This document shows, piece after piece, positions 50,460 through 61,418 of a stretch of DNA of 64,000 bases. The stretch covers positions 7,346,264 through 7,410,263 of the forward strand of contig CM059972.1 in NCBI GenBank assembly GCA_030490835.1, written 5' to 3'. Position 1 is the first letter of the stretch. The number at the start of each line of letters is the position of its first letter. The position numbers and the translations under genes are program-made. The DNA is from Annona cherimola. Taxonomy: Eukaryota > Streptophyta > Magnoliopsida > Magnoliales > Annonaceae. The notes under the pieces are model-generated. The model was not told the origin of the DNA. It saw only the letters and a list, made by a program, of their open reading frames with translations, and did no database searches.

Positions 50460-52004
50460 TGATAATTAGAATTTGGTAACATATTTTGTGGATATTTTAT
50501 ACCAAATTGGTGGGTAATTAATTAATATTAATATGAAATTTGGTTTAAAATGTGATTTTGCAACATTTGGGTATTAAATATTAATTTCAAGCAATTTAAA
50601 CAAATTTTCACAATATTTTGGCTTGAAATTATATTTTATTTGTTGCCATGAAATTAAACGGGTTTGAAATTATTTTAATGATTTTTACCAATTAATAATT
50701 TAAATATATTTTTTTTTGCAGGAAAACAAATTATACCGAATGGGCCCCACAAGATCAAATCATGCAAAAATCCAAGCCGCCCATTGAATGTGGACCCCAA
50801 GCAATAACAATCAACGTTTGTTTTCATCCACCGAATGCATTCATGTAACCCGATTCAAAAGTCAACAGCATTGGACCCCACTTCCATAAATCCACCGAAT
50901 GCATTCATTATGAAGACCCCACCAAGATCAGCAGCATGTTATCCGCCGAATGGATTCACTGAATTCACGTGAAATGCATTCATGTTATCCATAGAAATTG
51001 ATGGAGATGGGGCCCACAGAAATTGAGGTGTGGGCTATAAAAGCAGCGTTCCGGAGCAGAGATTTTACACGCACAGCATTCGGCAGAAAAAAAAATAATA
51101 TTCCGAGAAAGAAAGAGAGCAAAAGCAAGGTGGAGAGCACGGGCAAAAAGGCAGACCGGCGAGTTGCGTGGAGTAGCCGACAAACCATCGGGGCTTCATA
51201 CCAATAAGCTTTTCTATCTTTTCCCTTTTAAATTTTTGTTATCTTGTTTAAGATGGGTTGTAATTTTAATTTTATTTTGAACTTAAACATGCTTGGCTAA
51301 ATCCTAAATCTAGGGTTTATGATGTAGCATGCGTACAATGCAATGTGGTGTGGATTTTTAATTTATTTATGATGGATATTTTTGTTAATTTAATATATTG
51401 TAATTTTTATGTTTGCTTTGTACACGGGCCCGTACTTTTGCATGATTCCATATATTAGGCGATGAAACCGAAAGGTAAAAATCTAATATACGAAAATCAA
51501 GATATTAAACCTGGAAATCTAAGTCCATGAAAATAGGCATGATAACCTTGAGGAATTACATGAACAAACCACAGAACTTAATGGATTCTAATTAACTTAA
51601 TCCCATGAGAATAGGTGGTTAAGAAAATTAGGGTACACCTTGTAGGTTTCGAGAGAAGGTGCAAGGATAAATTAGGGTTTGTTCTCCTTTAACAAACAAT
51701 ATCCAAATTAAATAATTATACCACTACCCGTTGCAAAATACGCATGTGAAATCCTAGACCCTAGGTATTTGCACTTTAGCTTTCTCTTCTCATTTTTAAT
51801 TTGCACTTCTTCCCATTTTATTTATTTTCTTTCCCTTTTATTTACTGCATTTTCTCCCCACTTTTCTGTTTTATTTGCTATATTCACTCTATATCCGACA
51901 CGAAAGCATTTAAAAGTAAAAATTTATAGTCCTGAATTCCCTGTGGATCGATAATTTAAATACTACAATCTACGACCCGTGCACTTGCGGTAAGATTTCG
52001 AACA
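50460..52004 (+). mobile_element. Solo LTR in the LINE (TSD AGACC)
   Basis: TGATAATTAG...TTTCGAACA is bracketed by AGACC at 50455-50459 and 52005-52009. Directly outside, the LINE ORF1 frame continues in phase. Taken alone this is a textbook solo LTR; taken with 40314-48329 it is one side of a rearranged full-length insertion. Confidence 0.88.
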
Positions 52005-52009
52005 AGACC

Positions 52010-52420
52010 CCAAATATTTGAACGACAACTGGTACTAGTGGAAAAATTGAAAGCTTCCCTAAATTCGAAAGAGGTACAATTACACAATACACCAATGTGG
52101 TTGCATATTGGAGACATTCCTGATTTGTATGATAAGGAAGCCATTGGAAAATTGGTAGCTAACACTTTTGATAAGCTAAACGAGCTGAAAAGTGAAGGAA
52201 ATGGAGTCAAAATACAGGTGGAGATGGATATAAGACAACCCCTTAGGAGTAGGGTTTTTGTGTGCAGTACTCCCATTTGATGAAAAGGTTGTTGAAATTC
52301 CAATACGAGAGGCTTCCAACATTATTTTTTGCATGTGAAAGAATGGGTCATGCTTTAAAGGAATGCAGTTTTGTTCAGTAGGAAGTTAAAGAGAAACAGG
52401 AATCAGACCTTCCTTATGGG
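52010..52420 (+). pseudogene. LINE ORF1, remainder with zinc knuckle
   Basis: The frame resumes in DUF4283 (FERQLVLVEKL, PMWLHIGDIPDLYDKEAIGK) and continues to a decayed CCHC knuckle (FACERMGHALKEC, ~52330). Frameshifts near 52280 and stops beyond 52375 disable it. Confidence 0.75.
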
Positions 52421-53104
52421 AATTATCTTCGAATTGTAGTCAGAAACGAAGGGTTAGAAAAGGATAGAGATAGGAAAAATAAGGTATTCCCATGTGCCTA
52501 TTTGGGGGAGATAGGAGACAAGAATGGAGAGGAGATAGGGGAAATAAACGTACCAATTGGAAGGGGGGTAAATAAAGAAGGAAGTGTAGTTATTAATGTT
52601 GAAGGAATTTATGAGCAAACGATAAGGAGGAAGAAACACATAGGGCAACTTTAATGGCACTAGAAATCCAAAATAATCAAGAAGAAGAGGGACCTTGAAA
52701 TGTACAAAAGCAGAATATCGAAGTGTTCCCTTTTCAGAAGATGGGTGAATCACTAGAGGGATTGGAAGACATGGAGTTCTCAGAGGAGTTCATCAATTAA
52801 GACAAGACACAAATCATGAATGATACAGATGGTATAATGATTTCCAATCATTGCAGAAAGTTAGTTGAGCAGCCAAATATAATGAACGTGCAGATAGTTA
52901 GTACACTCAAAGGAAGATAGAAAAGAAAAGCAAGAAATACGCAAAGGAGTGAAAATGATAGGAATATTTTACAGACTGAAAAAGATGAGAGTTTGAAGAG
53001 AGCTTTCATAAATATTGAAACAGAAGCTAGTAACTCGGTTATTATACTAAAGAAGTGGAGAGCCATGGAGGAGGAATGTTCTACTAAAGACATTGTAATG
53101 GTGG

Positions 53105-56100
53105 ATGGCCATCCTTGTCTGGAATTGTCGTGGGCTGGGGAACCCACATACAATTCAGAACCTTCTTGACTTGGTGAAGAGAAAAGCTCCCATTTTGATC
53201 TTTCTATTAGAAACAAAGCACAGAACCGAAGAGATGGAATCGATTAGAAGAAGAGCTAATTTTGACAATGTCTTTGTGGTTGACTGTATTGCGAGAAGAG
53301 GAGGCCTTGCTATTATGTGGAAGAAGGATTGACAAGTAAATATCATTTCCTACTTTATGAACCATATTGATGCAGAAATCAGGATAGTTGGAGGAAGATT
53401 ATGGAGGTTTACTAAGCTCAAAGAAGGAAAGAATCATGGCATCTTCTTTGTCAACTCGGTCAACAATGTGCTCTTCCTTAGCTAATTTTTAGGGATTTTA
53501 ATGAAGTATTAGGTGCTTCTAAATTTTACAACATTAACTTGAGAGCTAATTCTCAAATGGCCTAATTTAGGGAGGTAGTTAATGACTGTAATATGAAGAA
53601 TTTGGGTTATATTGGTCCCTTATTCACCTGGTGGAACAACAAAAGTAGTTTGGGGAGAGTAGAGGCCAGGCTAGATAGAACAATGGCATCCACTGATTGG
53701 CTGGATATGTTTCTGTTTGCCAAAAATTTTCATTTGGCACCATTGCTCCATTTTCATTGATTTCAATCTAAATTCAAGCAGGTTGAAGCCCACTAAATTT
53801 TTTAGATATGAGATGTTTTGGGGCAAAGATGATAGAGCAGTTGAAGTGATTTAGGATGAATGACAACTTGGTGCATCTATTCATCATGAGTAATTACAGT
53901 CTTCGAAGAAGGTGATTGACAGGTGTGGCATAAAACTAATGAAATGGAATTTAACCACCAGGGGAAGTATTCCAAAATAAATAAATAAAAGCAGAAAACG
54001 TTATTCCAACTCAATTGTCTTCAACCTTTAGATGCAAGGGACAAGCAAATTAAAGCCCAGTGTGCAATGATCAACAGTTTGTTAAAGGATGAGGAACTTT
54101 TGTGGCAACAGAGATCAAGGATCAGTTGGTTGAATTATGGAGACAGGAACACTAAATACTTTCTTAGGTTTGCATCTAAGAGGAGATGGATGAACTATAT
54201 CTCCTTCCTCCTTAATGAAGCGAGACATCGTGTGTATGATCAGAAAGGAATTAAGCAGTTAGCTGTTAGCTATTTTAAACACATATTTAAATCTGGTGGT
54301 GTTTTTAATGTGGGCAAAATCACAAATTTAATATAAAAAAAGACCTCTGAAGCTAATAATCGAGTCTTAACAGCCCCATTGTCAAGAGATGAATTGGAAA
54401 GAGCTCTAAAATCAATGTTTCCTGGGAAGGCACCTAGACTAGACGAGTTTCCTGCTAGCTTCTATCAACATTATTGGGATAAGGTTGGGGATTATATCTT
54501 CCATGCATGTAAGAATTTCTCTGATTCCAAGTCTCAAGATAACCTTTGAAGTCAGATGAGTCATGTTAATCACACAAACATCGTTTTAGTCCCAAAGATA
54601 GAAGGTGCAAAATGTATGCCAGATTTCCGCCTTATTAGCTTATGCAACGTACTCTACAAACTTATTGCTAAATTCTAGCTAATAGATGAAATGGCTGTTT
54701 ATCAAAGATTATCTCAGGTAACCCGAGTGCTTTTGTCCCTGGAAGATTGATATCGGATAATATGTTAATAGCATACGAGACGCTTCATACACTCAGGAAA
54801 AGGAGGCAATGAAGAAAAGAAGAGGTGGTCATAAAGTTGGATATGTCTAAAGCATATGATAAGATTAAATGGGACTACCTGTGTCAGATTATGCACAAGT
54901 TGGGGTTTAGTGATGTGTGGATTAATTGGATATTTGCTTGTATATCTACCACCACTTTTCGAGTAATAATCAATGGCTTCAAGTCAGAATGTTTCACAGC
55001 TAGTAAAGGCTTTCGACAGGGAGATCTACTCTCACCATATCTATTTCTTTTATGTACTGAGGGTCTCTCCTATCTGTTAATTGAAGCACAATCCCTCATT
55101 CATAGATTAATCGGTATGAAAGTGGCAAGGAGAAGCCCATGCTTAACTTATCTACTACTCACGAATGATGCTCTCATATTCACAAAGGCGTCCATGGAAG
55201 AAATTAGCTACTTAATGAGTGTGCTGAAGATTTATGGGGAGTGCTCAGGCTAGACAATAAATTGGGACAAAATAGTGTTATATTTCGGCAAGAATGTGAG
55301 AAAGGAAGTGAGGGTAGAGATTGAACAATTTTTTAGTAATAGTGGCAAAGAAATTCAAAAGTATCTGGGACTGCCTTCTTGGATTAGTAAGGCTAAAGCT
55401 AGAGTATTTCAGTGCTTAAAAGAGAGAATTTGGAAGAAGATCCAAGGTTGGCAGTCCAAACTTCTCTCTTGGGGTGGAAAAGAAGTGTTGATCAAAGTTG
55501 TAGCCCAAGCCATTCCCACTTATGCTATGTGTATGTTCCAGTTGCCTAAAATTTTTTGTGACGTGGTTAATTCTATAATTGAAGGTTCTGGTGGAGAGAG
55601 AAGAATGATAACAGGAAAATCAGCTGGGTGGCCTGAAAAACTATGTGTAAACCCAAGGCTAGGGGCGAAATGGGTTTTAGACACTTCTATGCTTTCAATC
55701 AAGCTATACTTGCGAAGTAGGCGTGGAGACTATAGTCAAATCAAAACTCCCCATGCTGCTAAATTTTGAAAGGTAAGTATTTCCTTGATGGTAAATTTTT
55801 TTAAGGTAAGTATTTCCTTAATGGTACTTTTTGATCATCTTATTTTACATCTAATGCCTCTTTTCCTTGGAGATGCATAATGTCGGCTAGGAATTTCCTA
55901 AAGAAATATTGCCAATGGGGATTGGGTGATGGGAAGAAAATATCACTTCTATCAGATTCTTGGGCGCTACTCCTTTTGCAAAAAACAAGGCCTTTCTTAC
56001 AGTCTGTTCCTGATGATGTCAAGGTAAACTTCTTTATTGATGGGGAATCCAGGGGTTGGAAGGAGGAATTGATTCAATCTATGGTTGGTGGGATATAGGA

Positions 56101-57162
56101 TGGGAGATCATCCAATCTATTCCTATTCCTTCATATTAGGAAGAAGATACTATTTACTGGCCATATGAAGCAGATTGAATATATAGAGTAAAATCATAGT
56201 ACAGGATGGTGATTGAAATTTAGAATCAAGCTAGAAAACTCAAAGGAAGTGTAGTTAATCCTCAAAATCGGGACATAGTGCGAGTTGTGTGGTCACTAGG
56301 GCTCCCTTCAAAAATCAAGATATTTGGGTGGAGAGTTGCGATGGGTGGTTTACCAATAAAGACCAATTTGCAGAAAAGATGTATATCTATAAACCCAACA
56401 TGCTCTTTATACATGAGAGAAGAGGAAAATATACCTCTTCTTTTTTGAAATTGCCCTCATATTCATTATGCCATTGATCCTTTTATCGAGAGTTATACTA
56501 ATAGTTACATATTTGAAAGTATTGTAAAAGTGATAAGAATGCAGATTAACCGTGGATGTAAGAATTTGTTGCCCATCTTATTCATGTCGTGGTGGTTTAT
56601 TCGGTGCTATAGAAATTCGTATCGGGAAACAGGTGAACAATCCAGATTTAAGGACATCTCAAAAAAATGTATTGAATTTCTGAAATAGTTTGAGCTCCCT
56701 AAGATATGCCCTGCTGAATGCTAGCTAAAGATGGAACCAAGTTTCAGATGTCGTCCTCCTTTATTTGCACATGTTAAGATTAACATCGATGCTGAATATA
56801 AACAATAGAAGAAACTTATAAGTGTTGGGGCTATTGTTAAAGATAAGAATAAATGTTTTTTATGGGTTGCCTGTTGGTCTTGGAAAGACATTGAGGAACC
56901 TTTATGGACGGAGGCAAGTGGAGTTTTGTTAGGAATAAAATGGGCTTTGGATCATCAGTTTCACAAAGCCATTTTTGAGATCGATTCTCTAATTTTATTC
57001 CATTTTTTGACTAACAAATGTAAAATCAACTCACATGTCAAATATCTGGTTAATGATGTTATGGAGGATAGTAGGAAATTTTTAAATTGTAAATTTTCTC
57101 ATATATTTAGAACAGGCAGCACTATTGCTCACTCATTGGTTGAGTATGTCATGGAGTAAGAT
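53105..57162 (+). pseudogene. LINE ORF2: endonuclease, reverse transcriptase, RNase H (broken)
   Basis: The endonuclease begins at ATG 53105 with the hallmark WNCRGLGNP and reads to GGLAIMWKKD before a stop at 53330. Later endonuclease parts appear in broken frames (LGYIGPLFTWWNN, ~53610). Reverse transcriptase segments are at 54067-54336 and 54825-55253 (LDMSKAYDKIKWDYL, GFRQGDLLSPYLFLL). The catalytic FADD position reads LTND near 55154-55168, a lost aspartate. A zinc-binding RVT-type region and RNase H (WTEASGVLLGIKWAL, EIDSLIL) end near 57160. Many stops and shifts are present, so the protein is not functional. Confidence 0.85.
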
Positions 57163-57332
57163 CTAGTCGTGTGGTTAGATAGATCTCCAATTTGCATATC
57201 CGGTAACATGTGTAATGATTTTTGTAAAGCTATGTCAATTGAAGTTTTTATCCCAACCTCATGTGCCTAAATGCTGGTCGAGGATGGGCCAAAATCTTCT
57301 TTCTTCTATTAAAAAAAAAATGAGGAAGTTAC

Positions 57333-57632
57333 GTGGACCCATCGAAGAAAGACCAGCTTAGCTTGGCGCCAAGTTCACGAGAATATAATGGTGATTTTGG
57401 GGAGTCCGTCAACGGTGGCGGCTCTGAGCAGGAATTGAATTCTTTGGACTTTGCGCTGCGGGTCGCTATCGACATTTCATCATCCTACGTTTTGGCTTCC
57501 ACGCAGGACTCCACCATTATGCCCGCAAGGTCTGGCGCCCACCAAACAACGACTACTGTTGAAACGCTTGTCACTTTGGTGCCAACGCGTAGAATATCCA
57601 TTCTCATGAGGGTCCTTATCCCATACGTTACA
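57333..57632 (+). other. GC-balanced open segment of unknown origin
   Basis: Directly after the LINE target site the DNA is markedly less AT-rich than its surroundings and open for about 100 codons (LSLAPSSREYNGDFGESVNGG...). An in-frame stop lies upstream in both the LINE-joined and pre-LINE arrangements, and a MITE ends it at 57633. I recognise no domain. It may be a gene fragment or old promoter DNA. Confidence 0.25.
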
Positions 57633-58017
57633 GGAACCCAATCCAGTGCATCCGGGTGCACTGCACCTATTTTTTTTATTTTTTTTTGAAATTTTTTTTA
57701 TACAATGGTTAATCTAGGTTTATTTAACATATGTATCAATTTTTATTATTTTTGGAGACTTTTAGATATTTTTTTTAAATTTTTTAAAATCAGTGGCATT
57801 TTCGGTAATTTAAAATTACGAAAAATGCCACTGATTTTAAAAAATCTAAAAAAAATATCTAAAAATCTCCAAAAATAGTAAAAATTGATACATATGTTAA
57901 ATAAACCTGTATTAACAGCTTCATGAAAAAAATTTCAAAAAAAAATAAAAAAAAATAGGTGCAGTGCACCCGGGTGCATTGAGGCTGAATGCACCCGGGT
58001 GCACTGGATTGGGTTCC
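57633..58017. mobile_element. Mutator-like MITE with perfect 9-bp TSD
   Basis: The 385-bp foldback element has termini GGAACCCAATCCAGTGCA and an exact complement at the end, flanked by perfect TACGTTACA at 57624-57632 and 58018-58026. Subterminal CACCCGGGTGCA palindromes occur, twice on the right. The core shares 'atttttattatttttggagactttt' inverted pairs with the elements at 38464 and 39112. Confidence 0.92.
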
Positions 58018-58123
58018 TACGTTACAACCCTCCAGTAAATTGGAATTACATGCTGCTAAAAAATTTATTTTTAAAAACTTTTTATAGATATTTTCATCCT
58101 ATGCATGTATTCTTGTCTTGTTA

Positions 58124-58394
58124 GAGTGTGTTTAGTAATGAATAAAATTTTTGATAAAAAGTTTTGGAGAATAAAAGTTATCAAATGATGTGATATGATA
58201 GGGGTAATAATGAGTAGTAAAGAGAATAAAGTTAAAATAGATTGGTTAGTTGTGTGGATAGTTGTGTAGAAATAATTGAACAGTAGGGTAGTTATATAGG
58301 AAAATATGAAAAAATAATTAAAAAATATGATAATTGTGGAAAATGAAAAGTTTTAGATTGACTTGATATTTTTTATTAATTGCCAAACACACTC
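58124..58394. mobile_element. Tourist-like (PIF/Harbinger) MITE with TTA TSD
   Basis: The 271-bp element has GAGTGTGTTTAG / CCAAACACACTC ends and TTA on both sides (58121-58123, 58395-58397). It is related to 21544-21825. The unit 2 empty site near 58584 reads 'ttgttaattttc' with a single TTA, confirming the exact insertion point. Confidence 0.9.
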
Positions 58395-58975
58395 TTAATT
58401 TTCAAAATTAAAAGCTACAAATTTTTTAAAAAATGGAATACTATTTTAATGCTTGTCACTTTGGTGACAATGAGTAGAATATCCATTCTCGTAAGGGTCC
58501 TTATGGCATTACATGCTGCTATAAAAATTTTATTTTTAAAAGCTTTTTATAGATATTTCCGTCCCTTGCATGTATTCTTGCCTTGTTAATTTTCAAAATT
58601 AAAGGCTATAATTTTTTTTAAAAATGGACACATTTTACGTGAGGCGAAATCTAAATGAGCTGCACGCGTCTCCGTAAAGAAAAAAGTTTACACCTGCCAA
58701 CAAATAAAAAATGTTCTATTCTTCACTGCATAGTCGAAAGACCACGAGAGTATGAGATGTATGCGAGAAGCTCTCTTTTATATTCGAACAGAGTCCCTTT
58801 CTACGTACATATATAAAGAATCTCTAGTTATTATTTATTAATGCAATGAGTTTAGACTTTAGAGTGCTTGATTAGCAGAGGAATATCGAGAGGTTGCGGT
58901 GATAAAATTACTTTTTTTTTTTTTTGAAAAGGAATAGATAACTATGACGTGACTTAGATAATGATTAGATTAGTA

Positions 58976-60090
58976 TTGGTGTGCAACTTGAGACGGGATG
59001 AGCCGGAACCCAACCTGCCTGAAGAACTCACTTTTCTACAACTCGAGCCTAAAGAACTCAAACCGGTGAACCCAGTTTGTAAATATGATAGGGTTATGGT
59101 TCAAGTGAAACTGAGCCCGAAGAACCTGAGCCCGATTTCTATTTTATATGTATTATAAAATACATTTTATATATAATATCTAAACAATATTTCTTTATAT
59201 TTTTTGTATTTTATGTTATTTATATTTATAAATACATGTTTGACATATTGTAATTATATTATAAATAAAGTATATTATTTTCATTTATATTTATCTTTTA
59301 TTTATATAATCTTCTTCATTTATTTTTTTATGTTAAATTTTTCTAAAGATATTCTTTTTAGATGAATGATTTTATTAGTCCGGGCTAAGCAAATGTCCCA
59401 CTTAGTCTACTTCAAAAAACTCGTTTACAATAACTTTTTTTGTTTTTTCTTCGTACACTTATTTATTTAAGCGTATTTAACGTATAAAATAAGTTTTATA
59501 ATTTTTGAATATGTGCATATATTTTTTTAGATTTTTAAAGATAAGGGTATTTTAAATACATATATACATAGATGTTTAAAAAACTCAAAAAAATATATAC
59601 ACACATCCAAAAATGGTAAAACTTATTTTATACGTTAAATACACTTAGATAAACAAGTGTATGAAGAGAAAAACAAAAAAGTTATTGTAAATGAGTTTTT
59701 CGAGGTGGGCTAAGTGGGACATTAGCTTAGCCTGGGCTAATAGGATCACTTCTCTTCTTTATACTGTTATATTTTTTAAAAAATATGTAGTTTGACCGTA
59801 TATTATTATTTTTACTTATATGATTTGTTATTATTATACATTTATATAAAATTTTAAACATATTACTCTTAAATAAAATGTAAATTTATCAACCTTTCCA
59901 ACCCGAAACCCAAACTCGAACTTAATTTTCAAAAATATGATTAGGATTTAAGTTTTACACATAGGATTAGGGTTAGAGTTAGGATTGATGTTTTATAAAT
60001 AGAGTTAAGGTTATGATTAATGTTTTATAAATATGATTAAGGTTAGGGTTGAGGTAAACCCGAGTTTCATGAGCCTGAGTTGCACCCCTA
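58976..60090. mobile_element. hAT-type non-autonomous element with a nested MITE
   Basis: The ends TTGGTGTGCAACTTGAG and TAGGGGTGCAACTCAGG (complement of the right end) are related. The flanks GATTAGTA (58968-58975) and GATTAGAG (60091-60098) match at 6 of 8. Subterminal 'gaacccgagcctgaag'-like repeats are conspicuous. The middle is taken up by the foldback element 59365-59750. Confidence 0.65.
59365..59750. mobile_element. Foldback MITE (AGTGATCC...GGGCTAAG family)
   Basis: The arms pair from the ends (TATTAGYCCRGGCTAAGC, then TGTCCCACTTAG) through 'acaataactttttttgtt' to the centre. The family includes the one-armed piece at 10484. No clear target duplication was found, so the exact ends are approximate. 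Confidence 0.7.
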
Positions 60091-60653
60091 GATTAGAGAG
60101 GATAGATATAAAATAAATAAGTGGGATAATGATTGGAGTAGAGAGAATAAAGATGAAATAGAATCAACTATATGAAAAAATATGAAAAATATAAAGAGTA
60201 ATCAAAATATAAAATCATATAAAAAGTGTGGAATAAGAATTTTTTTTTTTTACCTCTTGCCAAATAGACCCTTAGTCTTTAATATTCCAAATGCTGAACA
60301 ATTATCTCGAAATCTTATTTTCTTATTGTTATTATTATTTTTATTTTTATTTTTAACCAAAAAATTTCACTGAAGATTTAAATTTTACCAATCGAAGCAA
60401 GTTATTTCTTTTATGGCAACAACACCTCCAGCATAGTGGTAACCAAGCTTGCCTTGTTTTAGGTGGGCGCTTTATTTGAAACTCCGGTATAGCAACATAA
60501 GTTGAAAAAAAAAGAAGCAGCGCTAGATGGTGTGTGGTGACGTGGATGATACATAAGTTGATGGTTGTAGTCTCCTCCAAGTGTGTAAGAGTGTCCACCA
60601 TTCTGACAAATTTAGAAATATTGTTAGTTGTGTTTCTGCATATTGTAAGAAAA
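60091..60653. other. MITE debris and unique DNA
   Basis: The stretch to ~60275 resembles the right half of the Tourist-like family (ending 'cttgccaaatagaccctta'). The remainder has no recognised feature. Confidence 0.4.
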
Positions 60654-61330
60654 ATTGTTAGAATGTCTCAGAACTTAGTTGAAAAATATCTGTCGAGATG
60701 TTTGTCAATACTCATAAAAAAGTTATTTCTTTTATGCTCACTTTTGTATGTATGTTTTATTCAACTCATGATTTCTATGTTATCAATAATTTTCACTGTG
60801 GTTGTGTGGATGGAGGCTATTGTCCTGATTCGAATTCCAACCTCGGAACACATTCATGCACATGCTCACGCTCGCTTGTGTGAAACACCTATTGATCCAA
60901 GTATTGATATTGTGGTATCTTTTACCCCTGCAGTTGGAGAGGACTCCATTTTAACGCAAACTTTCTTCTTTTATATAAAGTCTCAATTCAATGCAATTGT
61001 TAGAATGTCTCATAACTTAGTTGAAAAATATCTGTTGAGATGTTTGTCAATACTCGTAAAAAAGTTATTTCTTTTATGCTCACTTTTGTATGTATGTTTT
61101 ATTCAACTCATGATTTCTATGTTATCAATAATTTTCTTGTGTGGATGGAGGCTATTGTCCTGATTCGAATTCCAACCTCGGAACACATTCAAGCACATGC
61201 TCATGCTCGCTTGTGTGAAACACCTATTGATCCAAGTATTGATATTGTGGTACCTTTTACCCCTGCAGTTGGAGAGGGCTCCATTTTAACGCAAACTTTC
61301 TTCTTTTAAATAAAGTCTCAATTCAATGCA
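60654..61330 (+). repeat. Tandem duplication, units of 342 and 335 bp
   Basis: Unit 1 (60654-60995) and unit 2 (60996-61330) differ by few substitutions and a 7-base gap near 61136 ('cactgtggttgtgtgg' against 'cttgtgtgg'). Both contain 'gattcgaattccaacctcgg', and both end 'ctcaattcaatgca'. A third, diverged partial copy lies at about 62005-62205. The overlapping frames (60534-61309) have repeated hydrophobic text but no domain. Confidence 0.85.
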
Positions 61331-61418
61331 CCCTAGTGCATAACCTATTTTCTAATTATATTAAATTTTTTATATATACTAAGTTTTGCCATTTTTGAAG
61401 ATGTATACGTATGTTTTT

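Larger units (their letters stand above)
48330..52006 (+). repeat. Right copy of the 3677-bp duplicated block
   Basis: This is the same content as 38184-41860: two foldback MITEs (48610-48984, 49258-49629), the LINE target site (49941-49954), the LINE 5' end (49955-50459) and an LTR (50460-52004). It joins gypsy internal sequence at 48329/48330 with no obvious microhomology beyond a nearby 'ataatc' pair. On the right it runs straight into the remainder of the LINE. Confidence 0.95.
39809..57318 (+). mobile_element. L1-type LINE, interrupted by a gypsy element and a duplication
   Basis: Flanks carry an exact 14-bp target duplication, AATGAGGAAGTTAC (39795-39808 and 57319-57332); the right copy follows a short poly(A), the mark of target-primed reverse transcription. 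The LINE itself is 39809-40313 plus 52010-57318, about 5.8 kb. It contains ORF1 (DUF4283 and zinc knuckle) and ORF2 (endonuclease, reverse transcriptase, RNase H), with many stops. The part between belongs to the gypsy insertion and to the duplicated block, which repeats the LINE 5' end at 49955-50459. It is dead by mutation as well as by interruption. Confidence 0.88.
57570..58630 (+). repeat. Tandem duplication of host DNA, first unit filled by two MITEs
   Basis: Unit 1 (57570-58440, minus its MITEs) and unit 2 (58448-58630) share 'gcttgtcactttggtg', 'agaatatccattctc', 'ggtccttat', 'acatgctgct', 'agctttttatagatat', 'gcatgtattcttg' and 'attttcaaaattaaa' in the same order. Unit 2 lacks both MITEs, so it represents a pre-insertion state. 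Confidence 0.75.

Noticed and set aside
60820..60860. A second SINE or tRNA gene based on GATTCGAATTCC
   Set aside because: No matching A box, cloverleaf or poly(A) tail was found around it.
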